DNA of 64,000 nucleotides from T3Sed10-213 sp012519365 (lineage in GTDB: Bacteria > Planctomycetota > Phycisphaerae > Sedimentisphaerales > Anaerohalosphaeraceae). Where the stretch lies: positions 103,938 through 167,937 of the forward strand of contig JAPXLV010000001.1 in NCBI GenBank assembly GCA_033809355.1, read 5' to 3'. Positions 9,530 to 18,331 of this stretch are shown here, in pieces; positions within the stretch are counted from its first letter, which is position 1; each line of letters begins with the position of its first letter. Position numbers and translations under genes: made by a program. The notes under the pieces were generated by a model. It saw only the letters and a list, made by a program, of their open reading frames with translations, had not been told where the DNA came from and did no database searches.

Positions 9530-10006
9530 TTATTTAATCAGACGGATACTGACCGGGTATCGGAAAGCGCGACCCTGACCAGCAGCCACACAACCCATAA
9601 TGCAGAATACAAGCTCCGCAATCATTATCAGCGGCAAAAGAAAAATCCCAATGAACACAAAAACCAACACACAGGCTATCGCATACCCTATAACAACGGT
9701 GATTTGGAAATTCAGCGCTTCTTTGCCCTGGTCGTTGACAAAGGCACTCTGGTCCTTTTTGATCAGCCAGATAATCAGCGGCCCCAGGAAACTGGAAAAA
9801 AAGCCCAGCAGATGGCACAACAGCCCCAGATTCTTGTCATCTTGGCTGACCGTGCCGCTCGGCGGCGGAGGCGGAGAAGTTAATGGACTTTCCGGAGGGG
9901 TTTGGGTATTTTGCGACGAAGATGGACTCTCTTGAGGCGACCTTTGCGGTTCCTGTGACGGCGGGATGTTCTCATCTGGGTTGTTGCTCGGTGCGTTCTG
10001 ATCCAT
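9530..10006 (-). CDS. DUF4870 small membrane protein
   Basis: The start at 10006 is chosen over upstream codons because GGAGG lies seven bases before it, giving 158 residues. The first ~60 residues are a disordered Pro/Ser/Gln-rich cytoplasmic tail. The rest matches DUF4870 (Tic20-like fold): KNLGLLCHLLGFFSSFLGPLIIWLIKK, then DQGKEALNFQITVVIGY and a long hydrophobic hairpin. Function of the family is not established. It is transcribed away from guaB. Confidence 0.8.
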   Translation of the reverse strand: MDQNAPSNNPDENIPPSQEPQRSPQESPSSSQNTQTPPESPLTSPPPPPSGTVSQDDKNLGLLCHLLGFFSSFLGPLIIWLIKKDQSAFVNDQGKEALNFQITVVIGYAIACVLVFVFIGIFLLPLIMIAELVFCIMGCVAAGQGRAFRYPVSIRLIK

Positions 10007-10145
10007 AGCGTAATCCTCCCTAAACAAAGGTTTCCGATAATTCAACATTGTACATCCGTTTGCCCCATTAAAAGTCAGACATTCGCATCTGTCAAGTCAA
10101 TTGTTGCGCCGCGGCTTCATTGATGGCTGCGGATGCGGATTTTCT

Positions 10146-10174
10146 TTGACGCAAAGGCGTTTGCTCAATATACT
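10146..10174 (+). promoter_or_regulatory. Sigma70 promoter of guaB
   Basis: TTGACG (10146-10151), a 17-base spacer and TATACT (10169-10174) make a near-consensus housekeeping promoter. Transcription would start near 10181, leaving a leader of about 37 bases with CTGGAG as ribosome-binding site. The 10007-10217 region between the divergent genes holds nothing else recognisable. Confidence 0.65.
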
Positions 10175-10217
10175 TCGAATTTTACTGGATTTGACGACGG
10201 TTTGCTGGAGATGCTCT

Positions 10218-11690
10218 ATGCTCAATAATTCCAAAATTATCGGCGAAGGAATTACTTTTGATGATGTGCTGTTGCTACCGGCCCGCAGTGATTTTGTGCC
10301 GGCGCAGGCCGATACCCGAACTCGGCTGACCCGGCACGTAACGATCAATATTCCCCTGGTCTCGGCGGCGATGGACACCGTAACCGAGTCGGCCCTGGCC
10401 ATTGCGCTGGCCCAGGAAGGCGGTATCGGCATTATCCACAAGAATCTGACCATTGAGGCGCAGCAGCGTGAGGTGACCAAGGTCAAACGCTCCGAAAATG
10501 GCGTGATTTTAGATCCGATTACGCTCACTCCTGAATTGCCGGTCTCCACGGCCCTGCAATTGATGAATGAGCAGAATGTCTCGGGCATTCCGATTGTCGA
10601 AGGCACCAAACTGGTCGGCATCCTGACACGACGGGATTTGAAGTTTCTGACGGACAAATCCGTACGGATTCGCGATGTGATGACCAAGACCAATCTCGTT
10701 ACCGGTCCGGCAGGCACTACGCTTGAACAGGCCAAGGACATCCTGCGAAAACACCGCGTCGAAAAACTGCTGCTGGTCAACGACAAAGGCGAACTGGCCG
10801 GACTGATTACCATGCGGGATATTGACCGCGTGCAGCAGTTTCCGAATGCGGTGCGCGACCCTCGCGGCCGATTGCGGGTCGGCGCGGCCGTCGGCGTCAA
10901 GGATCGCGACCGTGTCAAGGCCCTGATCAAGGCAGAAGTGGATGTTATCGTGGTGGATACCGCCCACGGTCACTCAAAAAACGTCCTGGAGATGGCCGCG
11001 TGGGTTAAGGAGAATTTCAATATCGATGTGATTGCCGGCAACATTGCCACCGCCCAAGCCGCCGAGGACCTTATTGCCGCCGGTGTGGATGCGGTCAAGG
11101 TCGGCATAGGCCCCGGCGCGATTTGCACTACCCGGGTGATTTCGGGCGTGGGTGTGCCGCAGATTTCCGCGATTATGGAGTGTGCGGCCGCAGCCGATAA
11201 ACACGATGTGCCGGTCATTGCCGACGGCGGGGTGCGGATGAGCGGCGATATCACCAAGGCCATTGCCGCCGGCGCATCGTCGGTGATGCTTGGGTCCCTG
11301 TTTGCCGGACTGGCCGAAAGCCCCGGCCAACTGGTCATCTTCCGCGGCCGTCAGTTCAAAGAATACCGCGGCATGGGCTCGATCGGGGCGATGATACAAG
11401 GCTCGGCTGACCGCTACGGGCAAGACGCGGCCGACAATCGCGACAAACTCGTCCCCGAAGGTGTCGAAGGACGCGTGCCCTATCGCGGCACACTCAGCCA
11501 GTACGTCTATCAACTGGTCGGCGGCCTTCGCGCGGGAATGGGATACTGCGGCACACGCACCATCGACGAACTGCGAAAAAATACCCGATTCGTCCGCATC
11601 AGCTCCGCCGGGGTCAGCGAATCCCACCCCCACGATATCCTCATCACAAAAGAATCGCCCAACTACACCGGACCCGAAACGATTGAGTAA
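10218..11690 (+). CDS. guaB: IMP dehydrogenase
   Basis: Converts IMP to XMP with NAD+, the committed step of GMP synthesis, in the cytoplasm. The ATG at 10218 follows CTGGAG and gives 490 residues, the normal length; the ATG at 10211 is in another frame. A beta/alpha barrel is interrupted by a pair of CBS domains (about residues 95-205: SGIPIVEGTKLVGILTRRDL, EKLLLVNDKGELAGLITMRD). The catalytic loop GPGAICTTR places the nucleophile at C303, and the C-terminal flap carries RGMGSIGAM and EGVEGRVPYRG. All key elements are intact. Confidence 0.96.
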   Translation: MLNNSKIIGEGITFDDVLLLPARSDFVPAQADTRTRLTRHVTINIPLVSAAMDTVTESALAIALAQEGGIGIIHKNLTIEAQQREVTKVKRSENGVILDPITLTPELPVSTALQLMNEQNVSGIPIVEGTKLVGILTRRDLKFLTDKSVRIRDVMTKTNLVTGPAGTTLEQAKDILRKHRVEKLLLVNDKGELAGLITMRDIDRVQQFPNAVRDPRGRLRVGAAVGVKDRDRVKALIKAEVDVIVVDTAHGHSKNVLEMAAWVKENFNIDVIAGNIATAQAAEDLIAAGVDAVKVGIGPGAICTTRVISGVGVPQISAIMECAAAADKHDVPVIADGGVRMSGDITKAIAAGASSVMLGSLFAGLAESPGQLVIFRGRQFKEYRGMGSIGAMIQGSADRYGQDAADNRDKLVPEGVEGRVPYRGTLSQYVYQLVGGLRAGMGYCGTRTIDELRKNTRFVRISSAGVSESHPHDILITKESPNYTGPETIE

Positions 11691-11761
11691 AATTATGATA
11701 TGGCCTCGAAACGGCTCGAGATAAGTGCCGGCGGTGACGGACGGCTGAAAGTATCTGGATA

Positions 11762-13099
11762 ATGGACAGAGACGACTTAAAACGATATTCGGCGGTGGAG
11801 GTGGTGCTGCTGGCGATTTTTGCGCTGGGGTTGGGGTTGTCGCTGATCGTGGTGCGTGTGCGCGGGCATGTGGAACCGGGCGAGCCGGTGGCATTGCCGG
11901 GCTCCGGCCTGGCGGCAGCGATTCCCAAGGGCGACAAATGGCAGTCTGCCGGAGGGTGGCACTATGAAACCGACAATGCCTATGTCCTGTTGGGACAGAT
12001 GCATGTGGCTGGTCGGCCGGAGATGCGGGTGCGATGGCGGTATGCCCTCTGCGAAGATGCGGGCGACCCGGAGCAGGTCCTTCAGACGCTGGCCGATACT
12101 GCCGGGGGCAAACTGGTTCTGTTGGGCATGGCCGAAGGGCCGGTGCCGCTGGTGTTTGGACGCATTTATGTGCCTGCGCAGGGGGGCCAGGATTTCTTGA
12201 TGGGGGTCGCGTCGCTGGATTTTGGAAGACGACTGGAGTTGCAGATCTCTTATCGCAGCGACGGCTGGTTTGCCGAAAACGTCTTTCGTACCCTCGCGGC
12301 CAATATCCGCTATGAACGCCCCGCGGCGTTACAGGCCGGTGCTGAACGGGTGCATACCTTTTTTGAGGATATTGAAACGACCGCCGGCGGGCTGTTTATT
12401 CCCAATGCAGCGCGTCAGTTGCACTATCTGGTCAAAGATGTCGCCGACAGGCCGCTGGGTTTTGTCGAACAGCGGTTTTTTGCCCATAACGACCCCTTGG
12501 GGAAGGGGTACTACCGCATCACAATGCGGCAGCTGGAACAGGGTGGGCTTTATAGCGAGTCGGATCTGTGGCTGGACGCCGAAGAGGATGCCTTTACGTG
12601 GACAACCCGGTCGAGGCTGTCGCGTTCACGTCAGCCTCGAGTGGTCGAGGTGCGAGCCGATGCCCAACGGCGAATCGTACTGACGAGCAAGACCGAACCA
12701 GAAGGGTCATTTCGACGAACCGAAATGATGCTGCCTGAGCCGCTTTTGCCGGTTTTTGCGGCGGGTTTGGCCGATGCCGGCGACCAGATATTCGTTGTGG
12801 ATGTGCTGACCGGCAGCGGGAATGTCGTTCCGACGCAATTGGCAGTAATTGATGCCAACCAAAGCCATGTCCGCGCGTCCGACCCCGTTTGGGTGGTGCG
12901 GGCCGACTACCTGCACACCCAAGGGGCGTTTGATGAGTTGGTGTTTGACCGGCAGGGCCAGTGTCTGGGGCGCTTTGAACAGCAGCCCCAGCGACCGGTT
13001 CGACTGTGGGAACAAGCCGACACTGAGGCCTTGCAACGGATTTTTGGGGAACGTTACGAGGGGTTCTCGCAGGGCGATTTTCAGGAAGCCAGATCTTAA
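11762..13099 (+). CDS. Membrane-anchored protein of unknown function
   Basis: 445 residues. A single N-terminal transmembrane segment (about residues 13-32, VEVVLLAIFALGLGLSLIVV) is followed by a large extracytoplasmic region of beta-rich sequence with no recognised domain. It has an AAAIPKGDKWQSAGGWHYE-type opening and repeated aromatic-rich strands. It sits 71 bases after guaB and 31 bases before trxB on the same strand, so it may be co-transcribed with both. No catalytic signature is seen. Confidence 0.65.
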   Translation: MDRDDLKRYSAVEVVLLAIFALGLGLSLIVVRVRGHVEPGEPVALPGSGLAAAIPKGDKWQSAGGWHYETDNAYVLLGQMHVAGRPEMRVRWRYALCEDAGDPEQVLQTLADTAGGKLVLLGMAEGPVPLVFGRIYVPAQGGQDFLMGVASLDFGRRLELQISYRSDGWFAENVFRTLAANIRYERPAALQAGAERVHTFFEDIETTAGGLFIPNAARQLHYLVKDVADRPLGFVEQRFFAHNDPLGKGYYRITMRQLEQGGLYSESDLWLDAEEDAFTWTTRSRLSRSRQPRVVEVRADAQRRIVLTSKTEPEGSFRRTEMMLPEPLLPVFAAGLADAGDQIFVVDVLTGSGNVVPTQLAVIDANQSHVRASDPVWVVRADYLHTQGAFDELVFDRQGQCLGRFEQQPQRPVRLWEQADTEALQRIFGERYEGFSQGDFQEARS

Positions 13100-13130
13100 A
13101 CCCTTGACCGAACATGCGAAAGGAAGAGCC

Positions 13131-14129
13131 ATGACGCACCAGGAATATGACTGCATTATTGTCGGGGCCGGCCCGGCCGGGCTGGGCGCCGGATTGTATG
13201 CCGCCCGCGATCGGGCCAAAACCATTTTGCTGGAGAAATTTTACCCCGGCGGGCAGATCAATACGACCGACCGCATTGAAAATTATCCCGGCTATGCCCA
13301 GATCAGCGGGCCGGATTTGGTGATGAAAATGCTGGAGCAGGTGCAAACCTTCGGTGGCGAGGTCAAAACCAGCACCGAGGTGGCCGGCTTGTCTCGTCGG
13401 CAGGACGGGCGCATCGAGGTCCGTACTGACGAGGATGTCTATCTGGGCCGGGTGGTGATTTTGTCGCCGGGCAGTTCCTATCGCCATTTAGGTGTTCCAG
13501 GAGAAGAGGAATTCCGTCAGGTAGGAGCGGGTGTCAGTTACTGCGGCACCTGTGATGCGCCGTTTTTTAAGGACAAAGTGGTCGTCTCGGTTGGCGGCGG
13601 GAACACGGCCGTGGAAGATACCCTGCACTTGGCCAAATACGCCAAAAAGGTTATTATGGTGCATCGACGTCAACAATTCCGAGCCACCCCGGTGCTGGTT
13701 GAAGAATTGATGCAAAAAGTCAACGCCCCTGATTCTAACATTGAATTGAAGCTGGACGCGACGGTGACGGCTATCGAGGGCAAAGATCGGGTCGAGCGGG
13801 TCATCATTCAGAACGTCAAAACCGGTCAAACCGAGACTGTCCCCTGCGATGGGGTGTTTATTTTTGTAGGGATGGTTCCCAATACCGGTTTTTTGGCTGG
13901 TTTCGTGGAATTGACCGAAGCCGGTTTCATCAAGTGCGATACCGCCTACCTGCGCACCAGCGTGCCGGGGGTGTTCGCGGCTGGCGATTGTCGCATCGGT
14001 GCGGCTATGCAGCTGATTACGGCGGTGGCCGATGGGGTCAATGCGGCAATGTGGATGAAGCACTATCTGCGGGACCCGCAGTGGTGGAACGCTCCGCTGT
14101 CGGACAGTCTCTCACCGGGCCAGTGGTAG
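13131..14129 (+). CDS. trxB: Thioredoxin reductase
   Basis: FAD/NADPH-dependent disulfide reductase of 332 residues that recycles thioredoxin. AGGAAG precedes the ATG at 13131. The FAD-binding GAGPAGLGAGLYAAR motif is near residue 12, the redox pair is C138-G-T-C141 (SYCGTCDAPFF), the NADPH site is VSVGGGNTAVEDTLHLA and the C-terminal FAD motif is GVFAAGDCR. No thioredoxin gene is adjacent. Low-molecular-weight TrxB homologues can act on other partners, but the fit is close to canonical. Confidence 0.93.
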   Translation: MTHQEYDCIIVGAGPAGLGAGLYAARDRAKTILLEKFYPGGQINTTDRIENYPGYAQISGPDLVMKMLEQVQTFGGEVKTSTEVAGLSRRQDGRIEVRTDEDVYLGRVVILSPGSSYRHLGVPGEEEFRQVGAGVSYCGTCDAPFFKDKVVVSVGGGNTAVEDTLHLAKYAKKVIMVHRRQQFRATPVLVEELMQKVNAPDSNIELKLDATVTAIEGKDRVERVIIQNVKTGQTETVPCDGVFIFVGMVPNTGFLAGFVELTEAGFIKCDTAYLRTSVPGVFAAGDCRIGAAMQLITAVADGVNAAMWMKHYLRDPQWWNAPLSDSLSPGQW

Positions 14130-14211
14130 GCTGCGTCGGAACACAAATCTCAAAATAGTGAAAAATTTGCAAATTTTTGTGAACTTTTGCGGGAATTTGC
14201 CGAAAAATATG

Positions 14212-14247
14212 TTGACTACTTGGTCATAAGTGACTAAATAGTCATTT
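14212..14247 (+). promoter_or_regulatory. Promoter with two overlapping palindromic operator sites upstream of the TetR gene
   Basis: TTGACT (14212-14217), a 17-base spacer and TAAATA (14235-14240) form a good sigma70 promoter. Two 14-base inverted repeats cover it: TGACTACTTGGTCA (14213-14226), with one imperfect pair, over the -35, and TGACTAAATAGTCA (14231-14244), with perfect six-base arms, over the -10. Their centres lie 18 bases apart. The -10 hexamer ends only 7 bases before the TetR ATG at 14248, so the mRNA would start at or next to the start codon. This is a strong layout for autorepression by the TetR protein encoded next. Confidence 0.7.
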
Positions 14248-14925
14248 ATGGATTTGCCTGTTCAAAAGCGAATTGAAAGTCTTGATACGCTGGTGCAAAC
14301 GCCGGAACCTGCCCCCAGCCGTACTGAAAAGCGGGCCGCAAAGACCCGCAACAAGTTGCTTAAGGCCGCCTTGGACATCTTCAGTGAGTGGGGTGTCGAT
14401 GCTGCGACGATCGATATGATTACCGAGCGGGCGGATTTGGGAAAAGGAACATTTTACCGACATTTTACCGATAAATACGACATTGCCGGGGTGCTGGTTG
14501 AACAGGCAATTGACCATTTGCTTGGTTTGCTGCGCCAAGGTGAGCCGCAGCCAAGTCGGTCGCTGGAGGACGTACTGGAGCATTTTTTAAATGCCCATTA
14601 CGCCTTTTTTCGCCACCATCAGGATGAATTTATTCTGTTGTTTCAGGGGCGTTTGCTGTTGAAACTGGAGCGTCAGGCAACCGACCGGCTCGAGGCACCG
14701 TTTGCCCGGTATCTGGAAGAGATAGAAATACAGTTGGTGCCCTATTTGGGGCAGAAAAAGGTCGATTTGGTGCGGATTCGGCGATTGGCATGTGCCGTGG
14801 CGGGTTTTGTGTTTGGGTTCTTTTCCTTCGCGATGATTGGGATGGAGCCGCAGGATATCGCCGACAGTATAAAGCCGTTGCGGCAAAGTTTTGTCAAGAG
14901 TCTGACACTGTTTTTGACCCAATGA
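14248..14925 (+). CDS. TetR/AcrR-family transcriptional regulator
   Basis: 225 residues. The DNA-binding domain spans about residues 28-75: RAAKTRNKLLKAALDIFSEWG, then VDAATIDMITERADLGKGTFYRHFTDKYDI, a complete TetR helix-turn-helix. The C-terminal helical region (about 85-220) should bind a ligand and dimerise; the ligand is unknown. There is no Shine-Dalgarno sequence before the ATG at 14248, and the promoter placement suggests a leaderless mRNA. Tandem palindromes directly upstream are its likely operators. It is the first gene of the kamA cassette and the natural candidate to control it. Confidence 0.88.
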   Translation: MDLPVQKRIESLDTLVQTPEPAPSRTEKRAAKTRNKLLKAALDIFSEWGVDAATIDMITERADLGKGTFYRHFTDKYDIAGVLVEQAIDHLLGLLRQGEPQPSRSLEDVLEHFLNAHYAFFRHHQDEFILLFQGRLLLKLERQATDRLEAPFARYLEEIEIQLVPYLGQKKVDLVRIRRLACAVAGFVFGFFSFAMIGMEPQDIADSIKPLRQSFVKSLTLFLTQ

Positions 14926-15013
14926 GTTAGAAGATAGATAATGAAGGGCGATTGGGCGCCCCGAGAAAAAACCATAGAGAACAGCGTTTTTTACAGTGAA
15001 AGGAATGCTGACA

Positions 15014-16408
15014 ATGCAGCAATGTGAACGGGTTGAGATCGGCGTTGCCGAAGAACAGGCTTCCGAGCCTCCAAGTCCGTTGAGGGCCGCCGAAGATGCG
15101 CCCTCTGCTTTATCAACCCGCCGCGGGGACAAAACCGCCCTGCCGGAGGAGAAACAACACCCCCTAAATGCCGCCCAATGGAGCGATTGGCGCTGGCAAA
15201 TACGCAATCGCATCCGCACACTGGAGCAATTGTTGCCGTATGTTCCGTCGCTGGGTGCCTCGTCTGAACTGCCCAAGGTCATCGCCCGCTATCCGATGGC
15301 GATTACGCCGTATTACGCGACCCTGATCGAGCGGGCGGATATGTCCGATCCTGTTTTTCGGATGAGCGTGCCGAATGTGCAGGAATTGTACGACCCGCCA
15401 TCCCTGAGCGATGACCCGCTGGAAGAGCACGAAGATATGCCCGTGCCGGGGCTGGTGCATCGCTATCGCGATCGAGCGCTGCTGATTGTAACGACGATGT
15501 GTTCGATGTATTGTCGCCACTGCACGCGTAAACGCATTGCCGGCACACGTGAAAGCTCGATTTCGCCGCATCGGCTTCGCCAGGTGGTTGAGTATCTGAC
15601 CGCTCATCCGGAAATTTCCGATGTGATTATTTCCGGCGGCGATCCGCTGACGATGTCCGATGCCCATCTGGAAACTGTCCTTAGTGCCGTTCGGTCGGTG
15701 CCGTCGGTGCAGATCATTCGCATCGGGACGCGGGTGCCTGTGGTGCTGCCGATGCGGATCACCGCCGACCTGACGGCCATGCTGAAAAAATATCACCCGT
15801 TGTGGATCAATACGCATTTTAATCACCCCAACGAGTTAAGCACTCAAGCCAAGGCCGCCTGTGCGGCGCTAGCGGATGCCGGCATTCCGCTGGGCAACCA
15901 GACGGTATTGTTGCGCGGCGTCAACGACAGCCCGCAGATCATCGAACGGCTGTGTCGCGGCTTGATTCAAATGCGTGTGCGGCCGTATTATTTGTACCAA
16001 TGCGATCTGGTTCGCGGCGTGGAGCATTTTCGCACGTCCATTCGCACAGGCCTTGAGATTATGGAATATCTCCGCGGGCGGGTCAGCGGTATTGCGATTC
16101 CTCTGTTTGTGGTGGATGCTCCCCACGGCGGGGGCAAGATTCCGGTACTGCCCACCTATGTGGTTTCGTCCAGTTGTACGCATACTGTACTGCGAAATTA
16201 TGAGGGCTTGCTGGTCAATTATCCCGAACCGGGCGCCGAAGCCGATCCATCTATGACGGCACCGGCCAATGAGCCGGGGGTGTGGGAACTGGCCGTCGGT
16301 CAGGCCTCGGTGATTTTGCCGGCGCGGAATACCCGAATCAAACGGCGCGAAAAAATCGCTCCGCAAAACCGTACCAAAGGTGATGCGCAGTCGCTGCTGG
16401 ACAGGTAA
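15014..16408 (+). CDS. kamA: Lysine 2,3-aminomutase (KamA family, radical SAM)
   Basis: PLP- and [4Fe-4S]/SAM-dependent interconversion of L-lysine and L-beta-lysine. The ATG at 15014 follows AAAGGA and gives 464 residues, somewhat longer than clostridial KamA owing to a variable ~50-residue N-terminus. The radical SAM cluster motif CSMYCRHC is at about 163-170, the SAM site GGDPL at 208-212 and the PLP lysine is K375 in HGGGKIPV. The two acidic residues that bind the lysine substrate's epsilon-amino group in Clostridium subterminale KamA have counterparts at D331 (YQCDLVRGVEHFRT) and D368 (VVDAP). This favours a true lysine 2,3-aminomutase over EF-P-modifying EpmB or a glutamate aminomutase. 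It is followed after 40 bases by a GNAT-HDAC fusion, so beta-lysine is the likely feed metabolite of the cassette. Confidence 0.9.
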   Translation: MQQCERVEIGVAEEQASEPPSPLRAAEDAPSALSTRRGDKTALPEEKQHPLNAAQWSDWRWQIRNRIRTLEQLLPYVPSLGASSELPKVIARYPMAITPYYATLIERADMSDPVFRMSVPNVQELYDPPSLSDDPLEEHEDMPVPGLVHRYRDRALLIVTTMCSMYCRHCTRKRIAGTRESSISPHRLRQVVEYLTAHPEISDVIISGGDPLTMSDAHLETVLSAVRSVPSVQIIRIGTRVPVVLPMRITADLTAMLKKYHPLWINTHFNHPNELSTQAKAACAALADAGIPLGNQTVLLRGVNDSPQIIERLCRGLIQMRVRPYYLYQCDLVRGVEHFRTSIRTGLEIMEYLRGRVSGIAIPLFVVDAPHGGGKIPVLPTYVVSSSCTHTVLRNYEGLLVNYPEPGAEADPSMTAPANEPGVWELAVGQASVILPARNTRIKRREKIAPQNRTKGDAQSLLDR

Positions 16409-16448
16409 CTGCTGACCTCTGCGGGCCATAGCGCCATACGAGGGCATT

Positions 16449-18248
16449 ATGATTCGAATTGTTCGCATCTATCACCATTTGCTGCCGATTGAGCAGGATC
16501 GCATTGCGCAGGTGCAGGAGATTTTTCGTCAGAATTTTTCGGCGGTGGCCGACTATGCCGACAAGATTCCAAGCCTGTTGGACAATCCGATTCAGTACGG
16601 CTATACAACGGGGTTGCTGGTCTCGGAAACATCGTTGGGGCATGTGACCGGATTTTCTTTGGTTCTGTATTTTCCGACGATCCGAAGCGCATTGCTGGAT
16701 TTTATGGCGGTCCGACGGGGCATCCGCGGCGGCGGCACGGGCAGCGCCTTGTACGAGGCGACCCGGGAATATTCCAAGCAGGCCGGGGCACTGGGGTTAT
16801 ATCTGGAGGCGCTGCCGGACGACCCGACAGTTGTAACCGACCCGGCGGAGTTAAAAGAAAACCAGCGGCGGCTGCGCTTTTATGAAAATTACGACGTTCG
16901 TCCGATTATCGGCACCGAATACGAAACACCCATTGACGACTCGCCGGCGCCGTACCTGCTGTATGACGGGCTGGATCGCGATGAGCCGTTGAGTCGGTCT
17001 CAGTGTCGCGCGGCCATCCGGACGATTCTGACCAAAAAGTACAGCCATCTGGTCCGGCCCGATTATATTGAGCGTGTGGTCGAGTCGGTAGTGGATGACC
17101 CGGTGCGGCTGCGACCGCCGAAATATGTCAAAGCCGAAACGCCCCCCGTTTACAGCCTGGCCGACCGACGACTGGAAAAGCCGTTTGTGATGGTCAGCTG
17201 CGAGGCGCACCAGGTGCATCACGTCCACGAGCGGGGCTATGTCGAACGGCCGGCACGGGTCGGCGTGATCCGCCAGTCGCTGGAGGCGATGGGCCTGTTT
17301 GAAGTGAGCGGCGTTAAACACTTCGGCCAGGAATATATCACCGCGGTCCACGATGCCGACTTTGTCAATTATCTCAAAGCGGTCTGTCTGAAGCTGCACG
17401 GCAAACGGCCGGTCTATCCGTATGTGTTTCCCATTCGCCGTCCGGAACGTCGTCCCAAAGACCTGGCGGTACGAGCGGGCTATTACTGCATTGACACCTT
17501 TACGCCTCTGGACCGCAATGCGTATGACGCGGCCAAGGCGGCGGTGGATGTGGCATTGACCGCAGCCGAGCAGGTGCTGCACGGGTGTCAGTTGGCCTAT
17601 GCGTTGTGCCGACCGCCGGGCCATCACGCCGAGCGGCGAGTCTTTGGCGGGTTTTGCTATTTCAACAACGCCGCGATCGCCGCCCAGTTCCTGAGCAAAC
17701 ACGGCAGCGTGGCAATGCTGGATATCGACTTTCATCACGGCAACGGCGCGCAGGATATTTTTTACACCCGCCGCGATGTGCTGACGGTCTCAATCCACGG
17801 CCACCCGAACTTTGCCTATCCGTATTTTTCGGGGTTTGCCGATGAAACGGGCCAGGGCGACGGCAAGGGGTTCAATCATAACTATCCGCTGGCGGAAAAC
17901 GCCGGAGCTACCGAGTACGTCACGGCTCTGGACAAGGCGCTGGGCAATGTGCGGAAATTTTCGCCGATGTTTTTGGTGGTGTGTGTGGGCTTTGACATTA
18001 TGAAAGGCGACCCGACCGGTTCGTTTGGTCTGAACGGCCGGATGGTAAAACAGATCGGTCAGGCCATCGGGGCGTTGAATCTGCCGACATTGGTCGTGCA
18101 GGAAGGCGGCTACAGCCTGCGGAATCTGCGGATGGGTGCAACGGCGCTGTTTCAGGGTTTTGCAGAGCCCTTAAAGCCCTCGGCGGAAAACGCTTCGGGC
18201 CTTCCGAGAGGCGAAAAAAAACGCCCTCCCAACGGCAGGCAAACGTAA
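16449..18248 (+). CDS. Bifunctional protein: N-terminal GNAT acetyltransferase fused to HDAC/acetylpolyamine amidohydrolase
   Basis: 599 residues with two enzyme domains. The GNAT part (about 1-175) has the acetyl-CoA loop RRGIRGGGTGSALYE at 89-103 and a terminal FYENYDV strand. The deacetylase part (about 245-575) has every zinc-hydrolase element: the His dyad H392-H393 in PPGHHAE, zinc ligands D427 and H429 in DIDFHHGNG, third ligand D516 in VGFDIMKGDP, and catalytic Tyr555 in EGGYS. It resembles class II-type bacterial HDAC/APAH enzymes. Joining an acetylase to a deacetylase in one chain is unusual. Next to KamA, the GNAT domain could acetylate beta-lysine, as AblB does when making the osmolyte N-epsilon-acetyl-beta-lysine, and the second domain could reverse this or act on a different amide. 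These substrates are inference. Confidence 0.88.
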   Translation: MIRIVRIYHHLLPIEQDRIAQVQEIFRQNFSAVADYADKIPSLLDNPIQYGYTTGLLVSETSLGHVTGFSLVLYFPTIRSALLDFMAVRRGIRGGGTGSALYEATREYSKQAGALGLYLEALPDDPTVVTDPAELKENQRRLRFYENYDVRPIIGTEYETPIDDSPAPYLLYDGLDRDEPLSRSQCRAAIRTILTKKYSHLVRPDYIERVVESVVDDPVRLRPPKYVKAETPPVYSLADRRLEKPFVMVSCEAHQVHHVHERGYVERPARVGVIRQSLEAMGLFEVSGVKHFGQEYITAVHDADFVNYLKAVCLKLHGKRPVYPYVFPIRRPERRPKDLAVRAGYYCIDTFTPLDRNAYDAAKAAVDVALTAAEQVLHGCQLAYALCRPPGHHAERRVFGGFCYFNNAAIAAQFLSKHGSVAMLDIDFHHGNGAQDIFYTRRDVLTVSIHGHPNFAYPYFSGFADETGQGDGKGFNHNYPLAENAGATEYVTALDKALGNVRKFSPMFLVVCVGFDIMKGDPTGSFGLNGRMVKQIGQAIGALNLPTLVVQEGGYSLRNLRMGATALFQGFAEPLKPSAENASGLPRGEKKRPPNGRQT

Positions 18249-18331
18249 AGCACGCGGTTGGATGTGCTGAATCATAAACTCAAACAATGAAAGAAAACAG
18301 GTTGAAACGGATTGATAAGGACAGCTTAAAC

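Noticed and set aside
10974..11894. Long open frame on the minus strand across guaB
   Set aside because: Antisense to a strongly conserved IMP dehydrogenase; composition is typical of a shadow frame.
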